In this document: piece by piece, positions 28,182 to 36,793 of the stretch
How positions within the stretch are numbered: position 1 is the stretch's first letter
How the letters are laid out: every line of letters begins with the position of its first letter
Assembly: GCF_024199945.1 (NCBI RefSeq)
Contig: NZ_JANADP010000001.1
Coordinates: forward strand, 4,898,001-4,962,000
Length of the DNA stretch: 64,000 nt
Source: Bradyrhizobium sp. CCGUVB4N
GTDB lineage: Bacteria > Pseudomonadota > Alphaproteobacteria > Rhizobiales > Xanthobacteraceae
Direction of reading: 5' to 3'
Notes under the pieces: model-generated
What the model was told of the DNA's origin: nothing
Databases searched by the model: none
What the model saw: the letters and a program-made list of their open reading frames with translations, nothing else
Translations under genes and position numbers: made by a program

Positions 28182-28721
28182 TCACTCCGCCATCAGCTCG
28201 ACGTCGCTGGACGCCGGGCCGGCCACGAGACTGTCGAGATCGACCAGAAACAAATCGGCCATGTGGGTGAGCTGGTGGAGCGGGATGCTGATCTCGCCAT
28301 TCTCGGCCCGCGAGACGAACTCGGGCGAGACGCCGACCAGGTTGGCGATCTGGGCCTCGGTGTAGCCACGCGCCTCGCGCGCGCCTTTGACCTGCGCGCC
28401 AATATGGCGCCGGTGCAGGGCCTGCTCTTCCTCGGTCATCATGAGCGCCTGTTCGTCCGCGCTCGCGACGCCATCGACGAAGGCGACGCCGATCAGCCGC
28501 CGCTTCTGCCAGGCGACGCGGCAGGTTTTTCGCAAGCCGTCGGCAAAGACCAGCGTGGCTTCTTTCGGAAACGACAGCGACCAGTCGAGCTTCAGCCGCG
28601 CGCCGGTGCCTGATACGTCCGCGATGGTGCAGGGGATGCTCACCGTGCCCCTGGCGCCATCGAATTCGATGATCCCGGTCCTGGCCGTGGATTGCCTGGT
28701 CGCAGCGCGCAATTCGCTCAT
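28182..28721 (-). CDS. PilZ domain fused to XRE-type helix-turn-helix
   Basis: About 179 residues (start taken as ATG 28721; ATG 28748 adds nine residues). The first 90 residues look like a PilZ domain, with an RxxxR motif (RAATR) near the start and the DxSxxG motif (DVSGTG) about 25 residues later. These are the two cyclic di-GMP contact motifs. Residues 105-165 form an XRE/Cro-type helix-turn-helix (GAQVKGAREARGYTEAQIAN). The combination suggests a DNA-binding protein that responds to cyclic di-GMP. No direct regulatory target can be named; the gene diverges from a secreted unknown. Confidence 0.75.
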   Translation of the reverse strand: MSELRAATRQSTARTGIIEFDGARGTVSIPCTIADVSGTGARLKLDWSLSFPKEATLVFADGLRKTCRVAWQKRRLIGVAFVDGVASADEQALMMTEEEQALHRRHIGAQVKGAREARGYTEAQIANLVGVSPEFVSRAENGEISIPLHQLTHMADLFLVDLDSLVAGPASSDVELMAE

Positions 28722-28913
28722 GGACGTCGCCCCCGGGATGTCCAGCACCTGCTGAAAATCTGCAGCCGATTTTACCTCCCGGGTTCCCTGCGCTCAATCG
28801 AACCCGCAAGCCATGGTGAAGGATTGGTTCTCGACACACCGCGCCGAGATGAACCTTCCGGCCCGGCGACGCCACCAAGACTGGAGATCGCCCTTAGCCT
28901 TCCGGACATCGCA

Positions 28914-29729
28914 ATGAGATCGCTCGCCTTGCTCTGCCTGCTCGCCTTCGCCACATCAGCACACGCGGCGTCTCCCGAGCAGCACTATCTCGATCTGCGC
29001 GACCGCTACATCGCGAAATTCTCGAAGGCCAAGGAGAGCGACGAGACCTTCAAGCAGCACGATGCGGCGCTCAACGAGCTGACCGGAGTGCTGCGCGGCC
29101 TGGTCGGTCCCGTCACGATCAAGGGACTGCCGGCCGAGGGCAAGTCCAACGCCGATACGCTGTTCGAGGGCGACATCGGCTTCGGCCATCTCGACGGGCT
29201 CGGCTTCGCCACCGAAGGCGACAAGCAGCAGGCCGTGGTGACCACGACATCGCTGCTCAAGCACTGGCTGCACGAGCACGGCAAGGACGGTATGCCGCAG
29301 GAGATCGATGCCGCGTTCAGGTCAGACCGCTTCTACTATCAGGCGATCCAGGACTCGGCCTTCGCCAAATACGCGGAGCTACCGATCACCAAACCCGCAT
29401 CCGCGGGCGCTGCGGTCGCCGTCCTCGGCGTCCGTGGCAATGGCGATTTGAAAGGGCCGCCGCACGAGATCGACGTGGTCGCGATCCAGGGCGAGAAGGT
29501 CTTCTTCCTGGCCGCAACTGACGCCGTGAAGACGGCCGAGATCCCGGCTTGCGAGAAGGTCTGGAAGCAGATGATGGCCAAAAAGGTCCCGCAGGATTCC
29601 ATGGCCAAGGAAGATCAGGCGATGGACGCCTACACAAAGTGCTTCGCCAAGGAGGCACCGAGCCAGAGCTGGTTTGCGGGAGCGATCAAGAAGGCGCAGA
29701 GCCAGTTGGAGCTGTTGCCGCTGCGCTAG
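28914..29729 (+). CDS. Secreted hypothetical protein
   Basis: 271 residues with a clear type I signal peptide, MRSLALLCLLAFATSAHA, so a periplasmic location is likely. The mature part is mixed alpha/beta with conserved-looking DTLFEGDIGFGHLDGLGF and a Cys pair near the end (PACEKVW, YTKCFAKE) that may form a disulphide. No family is recognised. Its last 4 bases overlap the end of the convergent lactonase gene. Confidence 0.7.
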   Translation: MRSLALLCLLAFATSAHAASPEQHYLDLRDRYIAKFSKAKESDETFKQHDAALNELTGVLRGLVGPVTIKGLPAEGKSNADTLFEGDIGFGHLDGLGFATEGDKQQAVVTTTSLLKHWLHEHGKDGMPQEIDAAFRSDRFYYQAIQDSAFAKYAELPITKPASAGAAVAVLGVRGNGDLKGPPHEIDVVAIQGEKVFFLAATDAVKTAEIPACEKVWKQMMAKKVPQDSMAKEDQAMDAYTKCFAKEAPSQSWFAGAIKKAQSQLELLPLR

Positions 29730-30595
29730 CCGAAACGGTGTTCCGGCAGACCCTGCGCAACGCCGTGGATGGCGAGAAGATGACCGGCCCGAGGCTCGAC
29801 GCTGAGCTGCTGCTGATCCAGGAACTTCCGGGCCGTGGTCAGGTACAGCGTTTTGAGGTCGCTGCCGCCAAAACACAGGCAGGTCGGATTGGTCACCGGC
29901 AGCGGGATGACGGTGTCGATCGTTCCGTCCGGCCGATAGCGCACCACCCGGCCGCCCGAGAAGAACGCCGTCCATAGCCCGCCGGTCACATCAACGCAGG
30001 CGCCGTCAGGTCGCTCCTGCGAGGCGCTGTAATCGGCAAACAGGCGCCTGTTTCGGATCACGCCGTCGTCGAGATCGAAGTCGAACGCAAAGGTGCGATA
30101 CCGCCGCGTGTCGGTGAAATAGAGCGTGCGATGGTCGGGCGAGAACGCAATCCCGTTGGTGACGATGACGTCGTCGAAGATGCGTACGACCTGGCCGTCA
30201 CCAGTCACGCGATACAGCGCGCCGTTCGGGCGATGCAGCTGGTTGTCCATGGTGCCGATCCACAGACGGCCACGGGCGTCGACGCGGCCGTCGTTGAGAC
30301 GGTTGTCGAGGCCGCGTTCGACCTCGATCACGGTCTGGCGATGGTGGAGGGTCAAATCCCGTGCGAGCAGATGCGCACCGTCGGCCGTCAGGGCCTGGCT
30401 GCCGAGGAATTGGCATGCGTAGGAGGTGACATGATGCGCGCCCGTCGCCGGGTCGAAGGATTGATGCAGCCTGCCGTCGATGTCGATCCACCACAGCTTG
30501 CGGGAGCGGTCGCACCACAAGGGCGTCTCGCCCAGGATATCCGCGCTGGCGACGGCGGTCTCGACCTTGCGCGGGGAGATCGAATTCGCGCTCAT
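29726..30595 (-). CDS. SMP-30/gluconolactonase/LRE family protein
   Basis: 289-residue six-bladed beta-propeller of the SMP-30 family. Metal-site and blade motifs are visible: ETPLWCDRSRKLWWIDI, RLNDGRVDARGRLWIGTMD and NGIAFSPDHRTLYFTDT. Members hydrolyse sugar-acid or other lactones. The start overlaps the M24 peptidase stop by 4 bases, so the two are one operon, divergent from the TRAP operon and on the same side as the GntR gene. It may open a lactone intermediate in the same pathway. Confidence 0.9.
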   Translation of the reverse strand: MSANSISPRKVETAVASADILGETPLWCDRSRKLWWIDIDGRLHQSFDPATGAHHVTSYACQFLGSQALTADGAHLLARDLTLHHRQTVIEVERGLDNRLNDGRVDARGRLWIGTMDNQLHRPNGALYRVTGDGQVVRIFDDVIVTNGIAFSPDHRTLYFTDTRRYRTFAFDFDLDDGVIRNRRLFADYSASQERPDGACVDVTGGLWTAFFSGGRVVRYRPDGTIDTVIPLPVTNPTCLCFGGSDLKTLYLTTARKFLDQQQLSVEPRAGHLLAIHGVAQGLPEHRFG

Positions 30596-31764
30596 GCCGG
30601 GATCCGGTTCCAGCCGCGCGCGTCGTCACCAAAGGCCTGATAGCCGTCCGGGGTCACGGCGATGGTGTCTTCGAGCTTGATGAAGCCTCGTCGCGGATGC
30701 GGCAGCGTGGTTTCGATCGAGATGACCATGCCGGCTTCCAGTGGCGCGTTGGCGTCGTCGGCGGGATAGGGAATGGGACCGCTCGCTGTCAGGCGCGGCG
30801 CTTCGTGGCTAACGATGCCCATGCCGTGGGCGACGAAATGCATCTGCTTGCCGTGAGGCGATCGCGCCAGCGCTTCCGTGGCGGCGGCGTAGATCTCGCA
30901 GCCGTCAAGACCCGCGCGGATCGGCGCCCGGGCTGCCTGCTGGATCAAATCGATCTCGTCGAGCAGATCGACCAGCTCGCCGTCCGGCGTCCCGTGCACG
31001 GCCATCCGGCAGAGATCGCCGATATAGCCTTTGTAGTTTCCGCCTGAATCCAGCGAGACGATATCGCCGGGCGCGAGGCGCTGCTCGGACGGCGCCCGGT
31101 TGAGGCTCGTGCCCATCGTCACCAGCGCGTATTCGAAGATCATGTCGCGCGACAGCTCCGCGTGGCGCAGATGATCGATGATCTCGCGCTTGCTCTGGCC
31201 GGCGCGGGTACGGCTCGCCGCGTCCATCATCGACGCGACCACGCGCTCGGACGCCTCGCGGAGGATCCCCAGCTCGGCCGCGGTCTTGATCGAGCGCAGT
31301 TTCTCCAGCGGCCGCATCGCCTCGACAAGCGGGCAATCGGGTCGCTCCCGGCGCAGCACATCCGCGGCATCGGCCGGCAGGAACGACAGCTCCGCGCCGA
31401 CGCGAAGCGTGGGCGTCGCGATGGCTTTGATATGCCCAAGCGCGAGCGTCATCGCCTCGACCGAGGTCGACGATCCGAACACGACAGGCGGCATCCAATA
31501 GCCGGCGCCAGTCCGGTTCTGGACGCTGTCGCGTTCGTTGCGGTTGGCGATGTAAGCCGACTTGTCCAGCTCGCCCTTCACGTAGACGAAGATGGGCAAA
31601 TACCGGCTGATGCCGATCGCTTCCATGTAGTCGAACTGGAAATGATAGTACCCGCCGAGAAGGTACTGGATGTTGTGCTTCGACGTCACGATCAGGACGT
31701 CGATGCCGGCATCGTCGAGCAGGCCGTCGAGCCTGGACGTGGAGAATGGAATATTGGCGTGCAT
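30592..31764 (-). CDS. M24-family metallopeptidase/creatinase-like hydrolase
   Basis: 390 residues with the pita-bread fold of aminopeptidase P, prolidase and creatinase. A creatinase-type N-terminal domain precedes the catalytic half. The metal ligands can be followed as Asp (SLDSGG), Asp (YIGDLCRM), His (AHGMGIVSHE), Glu (VISIETTL) and Glu (KLEDTIAV). The substrate is either an Xaa-Pro peptide or, as in creatinase, a small C-N compound. It starts the M24-lactonase operon, 54 bases after the GntR gene on the same strand. Confidence 0.9.
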   Translation of the reverse strand: MHANIPFSTSRLDGLLDDAGIDVLIVTSKHNIQYLLGGYYHFQFDYMEAIGISRYLPIFVYVKGELDKSAYIANRNERDSVQNRTGAGYWMPPVVFGSSTSVEAMTLALGHIKAIATPTLRVGAELSFLPADAADVLRRERPDCPLVEAMRPLEKLRSIKTAAELGILREASERVVASMMDAASRTRAGQSKREIIDHLRHAELSRDMIFEYALVTMGTSLNRAPSEQRLAPGDIVSLDSGGNYKGYIGDLCRMAVHGTPDGELVDLLDEIDLIQQAARAPIRAGLDGCEIYAAATEALARSPHGKQMHFVAHGMGIVSHEAPRLTASGPIPYPADDANAPLEAGMVISIETTLPHPRRGFIKLEDTIAVTPDGYQAFGDDARGWNRIPA

Positions 31765-31818
31765 CGATCGTTCTTCTGCGTCGACGATTTGATCTTGCGG
31801 GCAGGCGGGCGAGGGCGG

Positions 31819-32478
31819 TCAGGCGTCCTTCCAGGACGACAGGGCATGCGCGACGCAGCCATTGATGTGGTCGCTCAGCACGACCCTGGCGTTCTTGATG
31901 TCCCGCTTGAGCGCGCATTCCAGCAGCGCCTTGTGCTGGTTGATCGTCTCGGTGCCGCGATAGCGCAGCGCGTAGCGGAAGTACTTGTCGAATACGATCG
32001 CGTGCGTATGCATCAGCTCGCGCGAGCCGCAGCTCGAAATCAGCGCCTGGTGGAATTCGCCGTCGTAGCGCTTGCGCAGCTCGGGATCGTCGCCCTCCTT
32101 GAGGACGGTGCGCTCGGTCGCCGCCAGCTTGTGATGCGCCGACACCACGCGTCCCTCCCACTCGACGTCGCCGGCCCGAAACGACTCGGCCATCGCGTGA
32201 TGCTCCAGCAGGATGCGCAGATCGGCGAGCTCGCGCAAATTCTGGATCGAGATCGGCGCCACCTCGAAGCCGCGCTGGCCTTCGGCCACCACGAAACCCT
32301 CCGACGTCAGGCGATTGAGGATCTCACGCAGCGTCGAGATGCTGACGCCGTAATCCTCCTTCATGGCATCGAGCTTGAGACGCCCGGAGGGCGTCAGCAC
32401 GCCGAAAATGATGTCGGAGCGGATGCGCTGATAGCCGCTGTCGCCCGCCGACAAAGGCCGTTCCTCGAGTGCCGTCAT
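31819..32478 (-). CDS. GntR-family (FadR subfamily) transcriptional regulator
   Basis: 219 residues from the ATG at 32478. The N-terminal winged helix (YQRIRSDIIFGVLTPSGRLK ... YGVSISTLREILNRLTSEGFV) and a C-terminal FCD ligand-binding domain with metal-binding His/Asp residues identify the FadR group. Such regulators sense organic acids and usually repress adjacent catabolic genes. It sits between the M24/lactonase operon and the divergent TRAP operon, so both are probable targets. The intergenic region holds good operator candidates. Confidence 0.9.
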   Translation of the reverse strand: MTALEERPLSAGDSGYQRIRSDIIFGVLTPSGRLKLDAMKEDYGVSISTLREILNRLTSEGFVVAEGQRGFEVAPISIQNLRELADLRILLEHHAMAESFRAGDVEWEGRVVSAHHKLAATERTVLKEGDDPELRKRYDGEFHQALISSCGSRELMHTHAIVFDKYFRYALRYRGTETINQHKALLECALKRDIKNARVVLSDHINGCVAHALSSWKDA

Positions 32479-32584
32479 GCCTTCTGATCCCGCTTGTCCG
32501 GACCGCCCGCTGCGCAAGAGCAGGCGAACCATCAATGTTGCCAGCACTATAGCAGATCGTCGATACCTGACGTCTACAATAATC

Positions 32585-32640
32585 TCATATGAAACGAATA
32601 ATGTCGTTTGACTTGGAAATATATGTATGATGTGTAAATA
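32585..32640. promoter_or_regulatory. AT-rich operator/promoter region between GntR gene and TRAP operon
   Basis: This AT-rich island in otherwise GC-rich DNA contains the palindrome TCATATGA (32585-32592). It also has an inverted repeat AAACGA-ATAATG-TCGTTT (32592-32609) and the near-palindrome ATATATGTAT just downstream. It lies about 100 bases before the dctP start and fits the GntR operator plus promoter. Assignment is by position and symmetry only. Confidence 0.45.
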
Positions 32641-32706
32641 ACCTGAGGGTACGAGAAAATGAGCGCTTAAGCCGCCGTTCGTGCCCGTGGGACCAGGGAG
32701 GTAACG

Positions 32707-33726
32707 ATGAGCTTGTGGGTACGGGCGCTGTCTGCGACGGCGATCTGCGTGGCGCTGACGGTCGGCGCATCCGCCGCCGATGACATTCAGGAGCGGACGA
32801 TCAGGTGGGGGCACCTGAACAACACCGATCACCCCGTCAGCTTTGGCGTGCAGAAATTCGCCGAGATCCTGCTGGCGAAGAGCGGGGGCAAGATGAAGGT
32901 CCGCGAGTTCGCGGCCTCACAACTCGGCAACGAATTGCAGCAGCAATCCGCGCTACGCGGCGGCACCCAGGAAATGCTGTCGGCCTCCACGACCTCACTC
33001 GCAACCGTCATTCCGGAATTCGGCCTTGTCGATTTCCCGTTCCTGTTCAACACCACCGAGCAGGCCGATGCGCTGGCGACCGGCAAATTCGGCACCGCAA
33101 TGCTCGATACGCTGCCGTCGAAGGGGCTGATCGGTCTCGGCTATTGGGGCCTCGGCTTCCGCAACGTCACCAACAGCACACGGCCCATCACCAAGCTCGA
33201 GGATTTCAGCGGCCTCAAGCTGCGCGTCATTCCGAACCCGGTCTATCTCGAGACCTTCGGCGCCTTCAAAGCCAATCCGGTCCCGATGGCCTTCGGCGAG
33301 CTGTATTCGGCGCTGGAGACCCGCACCGTCGACGGCGAGGAGAATCCCTACACGGTCATCCTCTCCAACAAATTCTACGAAGTGCAGAAATACGTCTCCG
33401 CCACCAACCACACCTTCACGCTGAACATCATCCTGGTGAGCAAGGCGTTCTGGGACAAGCTGTCGCCGACCGAGCAGCGCCTGATGCGCGAAGCCTATGA
33501 GGAGAGCCGCGGCTACCAGAAGGAGCAGACGCGCGCGCAGACCGAAAAGGCGCTGGCGGAATTGCAGGCCAAGGGCATGCAGTACAACGCGATCGCGCCC
33601 GAGGAGACCGAGCGCATGCGCAAGACGTCGCAGCCGGTCGCGGACAAGATCTCCGCCAGCTTTCGTCCCGAGACGGTGAAGCTCTTCAACGACGAAGTCG
33701 AGCGCATCCGCAAGGACGTGAAGTAG
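32707..33726 (+). CDS. dctP: TRAP transporter substrate-binding protein (DctP family)
   Basis: 339-residue periplasmic receptor with signal peptide MSLWVRALSATAICVALTVGASA. The DctP fold is evident: DHPVSFGVQKFAEIL near the start and the ligand-site Arg in FSGLKLRVIPNPVY, which binds a carboxylate. It is first in an operon with both TRAP permeases and four enzymes. The cargo is therefore an organic acid, perhaps a hydroaromatic acid given the dehydroquinase downstream. GGGAGG precedes the ATG. Confidence 0.93.
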   Translation: MSLWVRALSATAICVALTVGASAADDIQERTIRWGHLNNTDHPVSFGVQKFAEILLAKSGGKMKVREFAASQLGNELQQQSALRGGTQEMLSASTTSLATVIPEFGLVDFPFLFNTTEQADALATGKFGTAMLDTLPSKGLIGLGYWGLGFRNVTNSTRPITKLEDFSGLKLRVIPNPVYLETFGAFKANPVPMAFGELYSALETRTVDGEENPYTVILSNKFYEVQKYVSATNHTFTLNIILVSKAFWDKLSPTEQRLMREAYEESRGYQKEQTRAQTEKALAELQAKGMQYNAIAPEETERMRKTSQPVADKISASFRPETVKLFNDEVERIRKDVK

Positions 33727-33802
33727 TCCACCTCTTCGTTAACGCAGGCGGCCGAGCCGGCCCATGGCCGGCCCACGCTCCTCCTTTGCCCGGACGTCAC
33801 GC

Positions 33803-34312
33803 ATGGCGCGCGCTCTCGATCTCTATTGCAGCTTCCTGAAAGCCGTCATTGCCGCGTGCCTCGCGGTCATGGTGGTCCTGGTCTTCGGCAACGTGGTGCT
33901 GCGTTACGGCTTCAACTCCGGCATCACGATCTCCGAGGAGCTGTCGCGCTGGCTGCTGGTCTGGCTGACGTTCCTCGGGGCCATCGTCGCGATGCGCGAG
34001 CACGCCCATCTCGGCGTCGACACCCTGATCCGGAAGCTGCCGGCCTCCGGCAAGCGCATCTGCTTCGTGCTCAATTACTGCCTGATGTTGTTTGCCGACT
34101 GGCTTCTGCTCTCCGGCAGCTGGCGGCAGACCATCATCAACCTCGACGATCGCGCGCCGGCGACCGGTCTTTCGATGGGCATCTTCTACGCGGTGGGGGT
34201 GATCTTCGGCGCATCGACCGCCGTTATCCTTCTCTACGACCTGTACCGCGTGATCAGCGGGCAGGCGAGCGAGGAAGACATGGTGGCCGTCCGGGAATCG
34301 GAGGAGCAGTGA
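33803..34312 (+). CDS. dctQ: TRAP transporter small permease (DctQ family)
   Basis: 169 residues with four membrane helices, as expected for DctQ. Conserved FGNVVLRYGFNSGITISEELSRWLLVW and AHLGVDTLIRKLP are present. The ATG at 33803 is preferred because it puts the first helix about ten residues from the N-terminus; an in-frame ATG at 33764 lacks a ribosome binding site. One base separates its stop from the DctM start codon. Confidence 0.9.
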   Translation: MARALDLYCSFLKAVIAACLAVMVVLVFGNVVLRYGFNSGITISEELSRWLLVWLTFLGAIVAMREHAHLGVDTLIRKLPASGKRICFVLNYCLMLFADWLLLSGSWRQTIINLDDRAPATGLSMGIFYAVGVIFGASTAVILLYDLYRVISGQASEEDMVAVRESEEQ

Positions 34313-34313
34313 C

Positions 34314-35594
34314 ATGACGATCGCCGTCTTCACCTTCTCGCTGCTCGGCGCCATGGCGCTGGGCATGCCGATCGCCTTCGCGCTCCTCATCTGCGGCGTC
34401 GCGCTGATGAGCACGATCGACATGTTCGACTCCCAGATCGTGGCGCAGAACGTCATCAACGGCGCCGACAGCTTTCCGCTGATGGCGATTCCCTTCTTCA
34501 TGCTCGCAGGCGAGATCATGAACAAGGGCGGATTGGCCAAGCGCATCGTCAATGTCGCCCTCGTTGCGGTCGGGCATTTCCGCGGCGGGCTTGGTTACGT
34601 CACGATCATGGCCGCCTGCATCCTGTCGTCGCTGTCGGGGTCCGCGGCCGCCGACGCCGCCGCGCTCGCGGCGCTGCTGGTGCCGATGATGGTGGCGGCC
34701 GGGCACAAGAAGACTTACGCGGCGGGGCTCGTCGCCGCCGGCGGCGTCATCGGCCCGGTCATCCCGCCCAGCATCGGCTTCGTGATCTTCGGCGTCGCCG
34801 CCAACGTCTCGATCTCCAAGCTGTTTCTGGCCGGCATCGTGCCGGGACTGCTGCTCGGATTGGGCCTCTGCGCCGCCTGGTACTGGGTCGTGCGCAAGGA
34901 AAACCTGACGCCGCCGCCGCGGGCCTCGCTGCGCGAGATCCTGCACGCCATCATCGACGGTTTCTGGGCGCTGATGCTGCCCGGGATCATCATCGTGGGC
35001 CTGCGCTTCGGCATCTTCACGCCGACCGAGGCCGGCGTCGTCGTCGCCGTCTATTCGCTGTTCGTCGCGACCTGCATCTATCGCGAGCTGAAATGGTCGG
35101 AAGTTTACGCGGTGATGGTGTCGTCGGCCGTGACGACGAGCGTCGTCATGTTCCTGGTCGCCGCCGCGCTGGTGTCGTCCTGGCTGATCACGGTGTCCGA
35201 GATCTCCGCCCAGGTGGTCGATCTTCTAAAACCCTTCATGGGCAACAACACCATCCTGATGCTCGCGATCATGGTCGTAGTGGTGATCGTGGGCACGGCG
35301 CTCGACATGACGCCGACCATCCTGATCCTGACGCCGATCCTGATGCCGATCATCAAGGCGGCCCATATCGACCCGGTTTATTTCGGCGTGCTCTTCATCA
35401 TCAACAATTCCATCGGCCTGATCACGCCACCGGTCGGAATCGTGCTCAACGTCGTCTGCGGCGTCTCCAGGATCAGCATGGAGGACATCATCAAGGGCGT
35501 CTGGCCCTTCATGATCGCGCAACTGATCGTCCTGTTCGCAATGGTATTGTTCCCGGGGCTGGTCACGATCCCGGCAAGATGGTTCGGCGGCTAG
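34314..35594 (+). CDS. dctM: TRAP transporter large permease (DctM family)
   Basis: 426 residues with about 12 membrane helices. Family motifs include FPLMAIPFFMLAGEIMNKGGL, ILSSLSGSAAADAAAL and the C-terminal IVIVGTALDMTPTILILTP. It is the sodium-coupled channel of the TRAP importer together with DctQ. It begins immediately after dctQ and is followed after 32 bases by the dehydroquinase gene, so transport and metabolism are co-transcribed. Confidence 0.95.
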   Translation: MTIAVFTFSLLGAMALGMPIAFALLICGVALMSTIDMFDSQIVAQNVINGADSFPLMAIPFFMLAGEIMNKGGLAKRIVNVALVAVGHFRGGLGYVTIMAACILSSLSGSAAADAAALAALLVPMMVAAGHKKTYAAGLVAAGGVIGPVIPPSIGFVIFGVAANVSISKLFLAGIVPGLLLGLGLCAAWYWVVRKENLTPPPRASLREILHAIIDGFWALMLPGIIIVGLRFGIFTPTEAGVVVAVYSLFVATCIYRELKWSEVYAVMVSSAVTTSVVMFLVAAALVSSWLITVSEISAQVVDLLKPFMGNNTILMLAIMVVVVIVGTALDMTPTILILTPILMPIIKAAHIDPVYFGVLFIINNSIGLITPPVGIVLNVVCGVSRISMEDIIKGVWPFMIAQLIVLFAMVLFPGLVTIPARWFGG

Positions 35595-35626
35595 TCGCAT
35601 CGGATACAATGGAACGGAGCAGGGCA

Positions 35627-36121
35627 ATGGCCGCGAACATCATGATCCTCAACGGGCCCAATCTCAATTTCCTCGGCATCAGGGAGCCGCATATCTACGG
35701 CCGGACGACGCTGGAGGAAATCGAGGCGAGCTGCCGGGCGCTGGCCGACCAGCTCGGCGTCTCGATCGCGTTCCATCAGTCCAACATGGAAGGCGAGCTC
35801 GTCAGCCTGATCCAGTCCGCTCATGGCAACGCGGATGCGATCATCATCAACCCGGCCGGCTATTCCTTCACCTCGATCGCCCTGATCGATGCGCTCAAGA
35901 TTTTTGAAGGCGTGAAGATCGAGCTGCATATCTCCAACATCCACGCGCGCGACGAGCTGCACCGCCACTCGATCACGTCGAGTGCCTGCACGGCCGTGAT
36001 CTGCGGACTGGGTCCCTACGGCTATCTCGCCGCGATGCTGGCGGCCGTCCAAAAGCTCGGACAATTGCCTGCCACGATCCCGCCGGCCCTTCACGGGCTT
36101 GCGGCCGCGGGTCAGGCATAG
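35627..36121 (+). CDS. aroQ: Type II 3-dehydroquinate dehydratase
   Basis: 164-residue type II dehydroquinase. The conserved start ILNGPNLNFLGIREPHIYG carries the catalytic Tyr and Arg region. EGELVSLIQ, NPAGYSFTSIAL and ELHISNIHARDELHRHS complete the active site. It dehydrates 3-dehydroquinate to 3-dehydroshikimate, which serves shikimate synthesis or quinate breakdown. Its place in a TRAP operon under a GntR regulator points to the catabolic role. The ATG at 35627 has an AGGG site; ATG 35609 would add six residues. Confidence 0.93.
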   Translation: MAANIMILNGPNLNFLGIREPHIYGRTTLEEIEASCRALADQLGVSIAFHQSNMEGELVSLIQSAHGNADAIIINPAGYSFTSIALIDALKIFEGVKIELHISNIHARDELHRHSITSSACTAVICGLGPYGYLAAMLAAVQKLGQLPATIPPALHGLAAAGQA

Positions 36122-36136
36122 CCTCAGGAGAGCGGG

Positions 36137-36793
36137 ATGCGCGGATCGGGATTTCTCGCCATCTGGAGCGATGTCGTAGCGCAGGACCTGACCGATTACC
36201 GGCACTGGCTGACGCGCGAGCACACCACGGAGCGCGTGACCACGAAGGGGTTTCTCGCATCGCGTGTGTTCTGCACCACGCGGGACGATATCAATCGCTT
36301 CTTCATCCTGTACGAGCTGGAAACGCCCGAGGTGCTCGACGGCGAAGCCTATCTGGCACGCCTCAACGCGCCGACGCCGTGGTCACAGCGCATCATGCCA
36401 AGGCTTGGCAATTTCTTGCGGGGCGGCGGCGCCATGCTGGCGCGGGCAGGGCGGGGCGAGGGGGCCACAATTCTGGCGCTCCGGATCGAGAAGCTGCCTG
36501 GCAACCCCATGACATTGGCCGAGGCGCTGGTTGCATGCGACGGGGTCGCCGCCGTGCAGATCGGGGCAACCGACGAGGCGAGGACCTCGGTGCCAACGAC
36601 GGAGAAGGGCATGCGCAAGGAGGAGGGCTTCTTCTCGGGCCTCCTGTTGATCGAGGCGCTCGATGAAGCCTCGCTACAGGCCGCCTTGCAGCAGGCACGC
36701 ACGATTGCGCCTGACATTCTGGGGCGCGCGAGTGAGCCGGAAGTCTATCAAACCATGTTTACGCTCGACGCCCGCATCGCGGATTTCGGCTGA
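36137..36793 (+). CDS. Hypothetical protein in dehydroquinase operon
   Basis: 218 residues; no named family recognised. Two halves look like repeated ferredoxin-like (Dabb/EthD-type) units. The first has AIWSDVVAQDLTDYRHWLTREH ... RFFILYELETPEVLDGEAYL, and the second ends with IEALDEASLQAAL. Such proteins are often small oxygenases, isomerases or chaperones in catabolic operons. It starts 15 bases after aroQ, and its TGA shares a base with the next ATG (TGATG), so translation is coupled. Confidence 0.75.
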   Translation: MRGSGFLAIWSDVVAQDLTDYRHWLTREHTTERVTTKGFLASRVFCTTRDDINRFFILYELETPEVLDGEAYLARLNAPTPWSQRIMPRLGNFLRGGGAMLARAGRGEGATILALRIEKLPGNPMTLAEALVACDGVAAVQIGATDEARTSVPTTEKGMRKEEGFFSGLLLIEALDEASLQAALQQARTIAPDILGRASEPEVYQTMFTLDARIADFG

